Source of the DNA: Thermoleophilia bacterium
GTDB lineage: Bacteria; Actinomycetota; Thermoleophilia; Gaiellales; Gaiellaceae
Length of the DNA stretch: 6,963 nt
Direction: 5' to 3'
Assembly (NCBI GenBank): GCA_014534155.1
Contig: JACVSB010000091.1
Location: forward strand, 1-6,963
Position numbers and translations under genes: made by a program. Shown here piece after piece: positions 1 through 4,566 of the stretch (position 1 is the stretch's first letter; each line of letters opens with the position of its first letter). The notes below the pieces were generated by a model, which was not told the origin of the DNA, made no database searches, and saw only the letters and a list, made by a program, of their open reading frames with translations.

Positions 1-552
1 GAGGATCGTCTTGCCGAGGTTCCGCAGGCCGCGGATCGTCTCCCACGCGCGCCGGCGCGCCGCGGGGTCGAACCCGGTGGTCGGCTCGTCGAGGAAGACG
101 AGCTCCGGGTCGCCGACGAGCGCCAGGCCGAGGTCGAGGCGGCGCAGCTGGCCTCCCGAGAGCGTCCGCACCCGCTGGTCGCGCCGCTCCTCGAGGCCGA
201 CGAGCGAGGCCACCTCGTCGTGGTCGCGCGGGCGCTCGTAGTAGCCGGCGAAGAGGCGGAGCGTCTCCGCCACCGTCAGTGTCGGGTAGACCGCGGAGGA
301 CTGAAGGACGATCCCGATTCGCGCGCGCAGGGCGCGGCCGCCTCGCTCCGGGTCGACGCCGAGCACCCGCACCTCGCCCGCGTCCCGGCGGCGATACCCC
401 TCGAGGATCTCGACCGTGGTCGTCTTGCCCGCGCCGTTGGGGCCGAGGAGCGCAAAGACCTCGCCCGGAGCGACGGACAGGTCGATCCCGTGGAGGACCT
501 CACGCGGGCCGTACGCCTTCCGGAGCGCATGAACCTCGATCGCGGCCGCCAA
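1..552 (-). CDS. ABC transporter ATP-binding protein (DrrA/CcmA-like), C-terminus cut by window edge
   Basis: This is the nucleotide-binding subunit of an ABC transporter, probably an exporter; it would hydrolyse ATP at the inner face of the membrane with a separate permease encoded beyond the left edge. The 184 visible residues contain Walker A GPNGAGKT (37-44), Q-loop Q84, signature LSGGQ (131-135), Walker B ending FLDEP (153-157, D155/E156) and a D-loop GFDP (160-163). The LSGGQ-RRLDLGLAL and DEPTTGFDP spellings are typical of the multidrug/antibiotic DrrA-CcmA branch. The H-loop and C-terminus are missing only because the window ends. I chose TTG at 552 because no in-frame ATG precedes the conserved core and the start lies 16 nt after the stop of the dehydrogenase gene; no strong ribosome binding site is visible, so coupling to that gene is likely. 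Substrate cannot be told from the sequence. Confidence 0.93.
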   Translation of the reverse strand, partial: MAAAIEVHALRKAYGPREVLHGIDLSVAPGEVFALLGPNGAGKTTTVEILEGYRRRDAGEVRVLGVDPERGGRALRARIGIVLQSSAVYPTLTVAETLRLFAGYYERPRDHDEVASLVGLEERRDQRVRTLSGGQLRRLDLGLALVGDPELVFLDEPTTGFDPAARRRAWETIRGLRNLGKTIL

Positions 553-568
553 CGCGGAGCGATCGTAG

Positions 569-1438
569 CTACGCCGAGAGCGCTTCCCGGGCGGCGTCGT
601 CGAAGGGCGTCAGGGAGAAGGGCACGAGCTCGCGGATCTCGTGCTCGCGCGCCACCGTCCGCGCGCGCAGGCTCTCCACGAGCGGGCGGGCGACGGAGGC
701 CTCGACCGGCGTGACGAGGTGGAGCCAGAGCGAGGAGACGCGCGGCGAGAGGAGCGGAACCTCGGCGATGCGAGGACGCCGCGCGCGCAGGCGGCCGATG
801 CGCTCGATCATCATCCGGTACGTCATCACCTCGGGGCCGCCGACGTCGTAGCCGCGCGCGAGCGCCTCGTCCCGGCCCGCGACCCCGACGAGATAGCGCA
901 CGACGTCGGTGAGGGCGACGGGCTCCGTCTCGTTCGCGACCCAGCGCGGGCAGACCATCGCCGGGAGGCGGTCGACGAGGGCGCGGATCGTCTCCAGCGC
1001 CGCGCTCCCCCGGCCGACGACCATGGCGGCTCGCAGCGTGGTCACGGGCACGGGACCTGAAGCGAGGTAGCGAGCGGTCTCGGCCCGGCTGCGCAGGTGC
1101 TCGGAGCGCCCTGCCGCGTCGTCGGCGAGTCCGCCGAGGTAGACGATTTGGCTCGCGCCGACCCGTGCGGCCGCGGAGGCGACAGCTTCTGCGGCCCGCC
1201 GGTCCTCGGCCGCGAACGAGCGGGTGCCGAGCGAGTGGACGAGGTGGTAGAGGACGTCCGCGCGGCCGATGGCGCGTACGAGCGAGTCGCGGTCGCGCGC
1301 GTCCGCTGCGCGCGACGTGACGGCGCCGCCCGAGACGGTCGGCCGCCGGGCGAGCGCGAGGACTTCGTGCTCGCGCGCGAGCGCGGGGACGAGACCGCAG
1401 CCGATCGTCCCGCTCGCCCCGATGACGGCGATCCTCAT
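569..1438 (-). CDS. NAD(P)-binding atypical SDR protein (DUF2867/NmrA-like)
   Basis: This 289-residue protein begins with a Rossmann nucleotide-binding motif, GASGTIG (residues 7-13, GxxGxxG), followed by the usual strand pattern with an acidic residue at D46. Segments YHLVHSLGT (64-72), YLGGL (100-104), a TTLRAAMVVGRGSAALE stretch (133-149) and PRWV (164-167) match the YbjT-like group of NAD(P)-binding proteins that often carry a DUF2867 tail. No clear Tyr-xxx-Lys catalytic pair is visible, as is common in atypical SDRs, so it may bind cofactor without classical dehydrogenase activity. The ATG at 1438 follows a GGGGGAG ribosome binding sequence (1443-1449). It sits between the DUF378 gene (63 bp upstream) and the ABC ATPase (16 bp downstream) and is probably in one transcript with them. 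The substrate is unknown; alternatives are a quinone- or lipid-linked reductase role. Confidence 0.85.
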   Translation of the reverse strand: MRIAVIGASGTIGCGLVPALAREHEVLALARRPTVSGGAVTSRAADARDRDSLVRAIGRADVLYHLVHSLGTRSFAAEDRRAAEAVASAAARVGASQIVYLGGLADDAAGRSEHLRSRAETARYLASGPVPVTTLRAAMVVGRGSAALETIRALVDRLPAMVCPRWVANETEPVALTDVVRYLVGVAGRDEALARGYDVGGPEVMTYRMMIERIGRLRARRPRIAEVPLLSPRVSSLWLHLVTPVEASVARPLVESLRARTVAREHEIRELVPFSLTPFDDAAREALSA

Positions 1439-1460
1439 CGCTCTCCCCCGTCGCCCGCCG

Positions 1461-1494
1461 GCGCGGGGAGGGCGCGCACCGCCCTCCCCGGCGC
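1461..1494. other. Strong GC-rich hairpin between DUF378 and SDR genes
   Basis: An 11-bp perfect inverted repeat (arms 1464-1474 and 1480-1490, 5-nt loop) extends by three more pairs (1461-1463 with 1492-1494) if G1491 is bulged. It fills most of the 63-bp gap between the two leftward genes. No run of T follows on either strand, so it does not look like a standard intrinsic terminator; it could instead be an mRNA-stabilising or attenuating stem that lowers expression of the downstream genes relative to the DUF378 gene. Confidence 0.6.
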
Positions 1495-1501
1495 ACGAGC
1501 G

Positions 1502-1741
1502 TCAGGCGGTGGCGACGCGCGGGTCGCGGCTCCAACGGCGGCGGATCGCACCCTGCTGCACGACCTGGTAGACGGCCGCGAGGCCGACGAGCCCGTAGAC
1601 GATTCGGCTGGCCGCGTTCGTCTCACCGAAGTCGAGGCCGAAGATGGTGGCCACGAGGTCGAACTCGGCCACCGCGACGAGGCCCCAGTTCAGCCCGCCG
1701 ACGATGACGAGACCCGCCGCGAGCATGTCGAGCTTCTTCAT
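1502..1741 (-). CDS. DUF378 family small membrane protein
   Basis: The 79-residue product has two predicted membrane helices (about 6-24 and 47-63) separated by a short loop. It shows the DUF378 pattern: MKKLDMLA at the start, GGLNWGLV (15-22), a FDLVATIFG stretch (27-35) and RIVYGLVGLAAVYQ (46-59). The tail is short, basic and probably cytoplasmic (IRRRW). DUF378 (YuzA-like) proteins have no established biochemical role. The ATG at 1741 is set by a very strong AAGGAGG Shine-Dalgarno sequence (1746-1752). It is the first gene of the leftward unit and has a consensus-like promoter overlapped by repeats that look like a CarH-type operator, so it may be light-controlled. An alternative reading extends this frame upstream as a long open frame to about 3013, but that runs antisense through the regulator gene and has no support. 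Confidence 0.9.
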   Translation of the reverse strand: MKKLDMLAAGLVIVGGLNWGLVAVAEFDLVATIFGLDFGETNAASRIVYGLVGLAAVYQVVQQGAIRRRWSRDPRVATA

Positions 1742-1745
1742 CTCT

Positions 1746-1752
1746 CCTCCTT
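1746..1752 (-). promoter_or_regulatory. Shine-Dalgarno of DUF378 gene
   Basis: AAGGAGG on the minus strand lies four bases before the ATG at 1741. It is a near-perfect anti-16S match and fixes the start against the much longer in-frame extension. The first part overlaps the end of an 11-bp tandem repeat. Confidence 0.8.
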
Positions 1753-1772
1753 TTGTCGAGGTTCTGTCGAGG
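1751..1772. repeat. Two tandem 11-bp repeats in DUF378 leader
   Basis: TTTTGTCGAGG (1751-1761) and TTCTGTCGAGG (1762-1772) are adjacent direct repeats differing at one base. They lie between the -10 box (1775-1780) and the ribosome binding site of the DUF378 gene, around the expected transcription start. On the minus strand each contains CTCGACA, close to the CTTGACA of the third operator repeat. The 11-bp unit equals that of the upstream operator, so they could be an accessory regulator site; alternatively this is a chance short duplication. Confidence 0.65.
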
Positions 1773-1774
1773 GA

Positions 1775-1804
1775 AAGGTAGCGACTCGTCCCGGCTCTTG
1801 TCAA
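1775..1804 (-). promoter_or_regulatory. Sigma70-type promoter of the DUF378-SDR-ABC unit
   Basis: On the minus strand a perfect -35 TTGACA (1799-1804) is followed after 18 bp by TACCTT (1775-1780), which keeps the T1, A2 and T6 of the -10 consensus. Transcription would start near 1768, giving a leader of about 27 nt before the ATG at 1741. The -35 box lies inside the third 11-bp repeat of the putative operator, so a bound repressor would block polymerase. Confidence 0.65.
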
Positions 1805-1830
1805 GTATTCGTCTAGATTTCCTGTAGAGT
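1798..1830. promoter_or_regulatory. Putative CarH-type operator: three contiguous 11-bp direct repeats
   Basis: Read on the minus strand, 1830-1820 is ACTCTACAGGA, 1819-1809 is AATCTAGACGA and 1808-1798 is ATACTTGACAA. The three units abut without spacing; A1, C4, T5, A8 and A11 are shared by all, and neighbouring units match at 8 and 7 of 11 positions. Three 11-bp repeats overlapping a -35 element is the layout described for the Thermus thermophilus CarH operator, where the tetramer's DNA-binding domains occupy the repeats. Here the array covers both the -35 of the leftward promoter and the likely -10 of the regulator gene, implying repression of the target and self. That the adjacent regulator binds here is inference. 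Confidence 0.6.
1825..1830 (+). promoter_or_regulatory. Likely -10 box for leaderless regulator transcript
   Basis: TAGAGT fits the TAnnnT pattern and ends seven bases before the ATG at 1838, the spacing at which transcription starts on the A of the start codon. No Shine-Dalgarno sequence is present between it and the ATG. No good -35 sits at 17 bp; a TTGTCA at 1798-1803 would need a 21-bp spacer. Leaderless genes are common in actinobacteria. Confidence 0.45.
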
Positions 1831-1837
1831 CTGGGTC

Positions 1838-2707
1838 ATGTCTCCCGTCGGAAACATCAGGATCGGCGAGCTGGCGCGGCGCGTCGGCGTCGCACCGGAG
1901 CTCCTGCGAGCTTGGGAGAGCCGCTACGGCCTCGTCGTTCCCATCCGCTCTCCCGGCGGTTTTCGCCTCTACTCGGCGGACGACGAGCGCCGGGTGCGGG
2001 CGATGCTGGAGCACCTCCGGCGCGGCTACTCGGCGTCCGAGGCAGCGCGCCTCGCCGCCGCGGAGGGCGAGCGAGCGCGCGAAGGAGACCGGCCGGAGCT
2101 CGTCGACGGCCTCCGCGGGCTCGCCTCGGCGCTCGACGCCTTCGACGAGGCGGGCGCGAACGCCGCCCTCGACCGGCTTCTCGCCGCCTTCACCGTCGAG
2201 ATGGTGCTGCACCGCGTCGTCCTCCCGTACCTCCGCGAGCTCGGAGAGCGGTGGGAGCGCGGGGAGGCGAGCGTCGCGCAGGAGCACTTCGCCTCGAACC
2301 TCCTGCGCGCCCGCCTGCTCGGGCTCGCGCGCGGCTGGGGCGGGGGGGTCGGGCCGCGCGCGCTTCTCGCCTGCACACCGCGCGAGCTGCACGACCTCGC
2401 CCTGATCGTCTTCGGGCTCGCCCTGCGCGGGGGAGGCTGGCGCGTCACGTACCTCGGCCCAGACACGCCTCCGGCGACGCTCGCCAGCGCGGCCGAGGAG
2501 CTCCGCCCCGACCTCGTCGCCGTGGCGGCGACGACGGAGGCGTCGTTCGAGGACCTGCACGATGACCTGCACGCGCTCTCGGAGCGCTGGCGCCTCGCGC
2601 TCGGGGGTCCCGGGGCGACGCCGGCCCAGGCGGACGCCCTCGGCGCCGAGCTCCTCGCAGGCGACCCCATCGCTGCGGCTGAGGCCGTGATCGCGCCGCC
2701 GCGGTAG
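1838..2707 (+). CDS. CarH/LitR-like MerR-family B12-binding transcriptional regulator, putative photoreceptor
   Basis: The 289-residue protein has an N-terminal MerR winged helix (about 7-75; RAWESRYG at 24-31, P35, GGFRLY at 40-45), a helical-bundle domain (about 85-165) and a C-terminal Rossmann-like cobalamin domain (about 173-286). W139, nine residues, then E149-H150 reproduces the Wx9EH signature of adenosylcobalamin-sensing CarH. E183-L-H185 corresponds to the E-x-H cobalt-ligand motif, and LGPDTP (206-211) and LGGPGA (255-260) fit B12-binding loops. All motifs sit eight residues later than recalled T. thermophilus CarH numbering (W131, E141/H142, H177). In known CarH the dark AdoCbl tetramer represses DNA and light dissociates it. 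Two oddities: the residue matching His132 is E140, and the motif glycine is A188. The gene is divergent from the DUF378 unit, with operator-like repeats between them; no ribosome binding site precedes the ATG. Whether it senses light, B12 or both is inference. Confidence 0.9.
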   Translation: MSPVGNIRIGELARRVGVAPELLRAWESRYGLVVPIRSPGGFRLYSADDERRVRAMLEHLRRGYSASEAARLAAAEGERAREGDRPELVDGLRGLASALDAFDEAGANAALDRLLAAFTVEMVLHRVVLPYLRELGERWERGEASVAQEHFASNLLRARLLGLARGWGGGVGPRALLACTPRELHDLALIVFGLALRGGGWRVTYLGPDTPPATLASAAEELRPDLVAVAATTEASFEDLHDDLHALSERWRLALGGPGATPAQADALGAELLAGDPIAAAEAVIAPPR

Positions 2708-2709
2708 TT

Positions 2710-2760
2710 GCAAGCGGCGGTGGGCGCCGCAGGCCTCGTGCCCGACGCTTGCGGCCTGCG
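2710..2760. terminator. Overlapping inverted repeats after the regulator gene, possible terminator
   Basis: Just past the regulator stop, GCAAGCG (2710-2716) can pair with CGCTTGC (2746-2752), or CGCAGGCC (2728-2735) with GGCCTGCG (2753-2760). The two stems exclude each other. No T-run follows, so termination is uncertain. The rest of the 106-bp gap to the next gene shows no clear promoter. Confidence 0.3.
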
Positions 2761-2803
2761 CCGGCGTCTGGGACGCTTGTACCGGCTGCGGCAGCGTGAC
2801 GAG

Positions 2804-2809
2804 AGGAGG
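2804..2809 (+). promoter_or_regulatory. Shine-Dalgarno fixing the start of the secreted-protein gene
   Basis: AGGAGG ends four bases before the ATG at 2814. It lies downstream of the alternative in-frame GTG at 2796, so the shorter reading, which also begins directly with a signal peptide, is preferred. Confidence 0.7.
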
Positions 2810-2813
2810 AACG

Positions 2814-3284
2814 ATGTTTCGCAAGCGCTTGCTCGGGTTGGCGGCGACCGCCGCACTCGCCCTTTCCGCGACACCCGCGCTCGCCTCGCACGAGCCGTTC
2901 GCCTTCGGGGACGCGTCGCGAGGGAGCCTTCGGGTCGTCAGCGGGGCGTTCGTCGGGTCGAGCGCAGCCGACCTGCGCGGCGTCTGGCTCGACGAGACGA
3001 AGAGCTGCAACACCTGGCGGAGCCTGCGCGTCAGGGTTCTCGTCGACTACTCGCGCGGCTCCGTGACGCGGCGCGTGCGCAGGGAGCGTACGGGTGCGGT
3101 CAGAAACTGTGCCGAGGGCGGCCCGAACTTCGGCTTCTCGCTGGGGGCGAGGAGGATCGGGCTCGCCTGTCCGAACGGCCGCTGGAAGCCGGGCTTCTAC
3201 ACGTTCGTCGTGCGGACCCTCCACCGCGCGACGGGGATCGAGGCCACGGTCTCGCTGGCCTGGCCGAACAGGGTCCGCTGCTGA
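2814..3284 (+). CDS. Secreted four-cysteine hypothetical protein
   Basis: I do not recognise a family for this 156-residue protein. It opens with a clear Sec signal peptide: basic FRKR, a hydrophobic stretch (6-19) and an ALA cleavage site after residue 24. There is no lipobox cysteine, so the mature protein of about 132 residues should be released or wall-associated. It has four cysteines (65, 99, 119 and the final residue 156), which fits two disulfides formed outside the cell. The segments alternate short hydrophobic strands (LRVRVLVDY, YTFVVRTL, EATVSLAW) with basic or polar loops, suggesting a small beta-sandwich-like fold rich in Arg. A PhzF-like gene follows 12 bp after its stop and may share the transcript, though no functional link is evident. 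Confidence 0.82.
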   Translation: MFRKRLLGLAATAALALSATPALASHEPFAFGDASRGSLRVVSGAFVGSSAADLRGVWLDETKSCNTWRSLRVRVLVDYSRGSVTRRVRRERTGAVRNCAEGGPNFGFSLGARRIGLACPNGRWKPGFYTFVVRTLHRATGIEATVSLAWPNRVRC

Positions 3285-3296
3285 CGCGGACCGTCG

Positions 3297-4139
3297 GTGC
3301 GTCTTCGCTTCACGGTCGTCGACGTCTTCAGCGAGCGTGCGCTCGCGGGCAACCAGCTCGCCGTCTTCACGGACGCCCGCGAGATCCCGGCCGACCTCCT
3401 CCAGCCGCTCGCGCGCGAGGTGAATTTCTCGGAGACGGTCTTCGTCTACCCGTCTGCCGGCGACGGCCATGTCCGGCTTCGCATCTTCACCCCGGCCGCG
3501 GAGATGCCGTTCGCCGGGCACCCCGTGCTCGGTGCGGCGTTCGTGCTCGCCGCTCCCCTCCAGCTGACGGAGATCCGGCTCGAGACGAACGCCGGCGTCG
3601 TGCCCGTGCACCTCGAGCGCGAAGGGCCCCGCATCGTCTTCGGGCGGATGTCACAGCCGCTTCCGCGCGTGGAGCCCTTCGCGGGCGCAGCGGCGCTCCT
3701 CGGGGCGCTCGGCGTCGAGCGCTCGCTCCTCCCCGTCGAGCTCTACGACCTGGGGATCAGGCACGTCTTCGTCGCCCTCGCGTCGCCGGAAGAGGTCGCT
3801 GCGCTGGAACCTGATTTCGCAGCGCTCGCGCGCCTGGCCGGCTACGTCGGGGCCAACTGCTTCGCCGGGAGCGGGACGCGCTGGAAGACGAGGATGTTCG
3901 CGCCCGCGGACGGGGTCTTCGAAGACCCGGCGACGGGCTCGGCTGCGGGGCCCCTCGCCGTCCACCTCGCCCGGCACGGCTGGATCTCCTTCGGCGAGGA
4001 GATCGAGATCGAGCAGGGCGCCGAGGTTGGCCGCCCGTCGCGGCTCGTCGCGCGTGCGGAGGGCTCGCGCGACGAGCTCGCGCTGGTCGAGGTCGGCGGC
4101 TCCGCGGTCGTCGTCGCCCGAGGCGAGTTTCGCCTGTAG
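3297..4139 (+). CDS. PhzF family isomerase-like protein
   Basis: This 280-residue protein is full length for the PhzF/diaminopimelate-epimerase-fold family. PhzF itself isomerises trans-2,3-dihydro-3-hydroxyanthranilate in phenazine synthesis, but most family members lie outside phenazine clusters and have unknown substrates, as here. Visible signatures are VVDVF (7-11), GNQLAVF (18-24), NFSET (43-47, with E46 matching the catalytic glutamate), FTPAAEMPFAGHP (64-76), GANCF (185-189) and EDPATGSAAGP (209-219), plus GRPS near the C-terminus. The two related halves of the fold are both present and no key residue is lost. The chosen GTG at 3297 places the conserved first strand immediately at the N-terminus; the ribosome binding site is weak (GCGGA), consistent with coupling to the preceding gene. 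It ends 13 bp from the stop of the convergent right-hand operon. Confidence 0.93.
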   Translation: MRLRFTVVDVFSERALAGNQLAVFTDAREIPADLLQPLAREVNFSETVFVYPSAGDGHVRLRIFTPAAEMPFAGHPVLGAAFVLAAPLQLTEIRLETNAGVVPVHLEREGPRIVFGRMSQPLPRVEPFAGAAALLGALGVERSLLPVELYDLGIRHVFVALASPEEVAALEPDFAALARLAGYVGANCFAGSGTRWKTRMFAPADGVFEDPATGSAAGPLAVHLARHGWISFGEEIEIEQGAEVGRPSRLVARAEGSRDELALVEVGGSAVVVARGEFRL

Positions 4140-4152
4140 GCGGACAGGGCCC

Positions 4153-4566
4153 CTAGTCCCAGGCCACGTCGCGGATCTCCGGAAGCTCGACGCCCAGCGC
4201 GCGCCAGAAGCGGCCTCCGTCACGGGAGACGTACAGGCGGTTGCGCGCGCCGTACAGGATGTCGTCGGGGTTCGGGCCGAGGGCGACGGCCCGCCCCGCG
4301 GGAAGGCCCGCTCCCCGCTCGCTCCACGTCTGGCCGGCGTCGTGGGAGACGAGGAGCGGGGGGCGGTGCGCAACGAGGACGACGACGACCGAGCCGCGCG
4401 CATCGACGTCCACGAGCGTCGTCGAGATCGCGGCCGGGACGGCGTCGACCGGGCGAGCGCGCTCGACACGGCCTCCCGCCTCGTGCCCGGCCAGCTCGTC
4501 GTCCTCGGCAGCGGAGCCGACCTCGACGAGGAAGAGCCCCTCCTCGGACTCGGCGAGCGCGATCAC
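4153..4566 (-). CDS. Small Asp-box (BNR repeat) protein
   Basis: The 137-residue product has two Asp-box motifs of the S-x-D-x-G-x-x-W type, SHDAGQTW (74-81) and SRDGGRFW (114-121), each following a short hydrophobic strand (PPLLV, NRLYV). An earlier strand set (IALAESEEGLFLVEV at 2-16, TLVDVDARGSVVVVLVA at 50-66) could form further blade strands. Asp-boxes mark beta-propeller proteins such as sialidases and Ycf48/photosystem-assembly proteins, but those need six or seven blades; this has room for perhaps two or three, so it may oligomerise or be a remnant. There is no signal peptide, so it should be cytoplasmic. The GTG start at 4566 overlaps the permease stop in a GTGA junction, which suggests translational coupling and supports it as a real gene. 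No enzymatic motif is visible and no function can be assigned. Confidence 0.78.
   Translation of the reverse strand: MIALAESEEGLFLVEVGSAAEDDELAGHEAGGRVERARPVDAVPAAISTTLVDVDARGSVVVVLVAHRPPLLVSHDAGQTWSERGAGLPAGRAVALGPNPDDILYGARNRLYVSRDGGRFWRALGVELPEIRDVAWD

Noticed and set aside
276..1535. 419-codon minus-strand open frame over the SDR and ABC genes
   Set aside because: It is out of frame with both conserved proteins and reads as Arg-rich low-complexity sequence. It does not indicate a frameshift, since the SDR and ABC frames are each intact.
1797..1805. CTTGTCAAG palindrome as a stand-alone dyad operator
   Set aside because: The arms are only four bases and the site is better explained as the -35 box within the third 11-bp direct repeat.
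1502..3013. 503-codon open frame on the minus strand
   Set aside because: Only its last 79 codons (the DUF378 protein) look real. The rest is antisense to the well-supported regulator and secreted-protein genes, has low-complexity Arg/Ala/Glu composition and no domain; a normal artefact of very high GC.
4140..4159. Possible bidirectional terminator between the convergent PhzF and Asp-box genes
   Set aside because: GGAC and GTCC flank a GGGCCCC run, but the stem is short and imperfect, overlaps the Asp-box gene's 3' end and has no T-runs.
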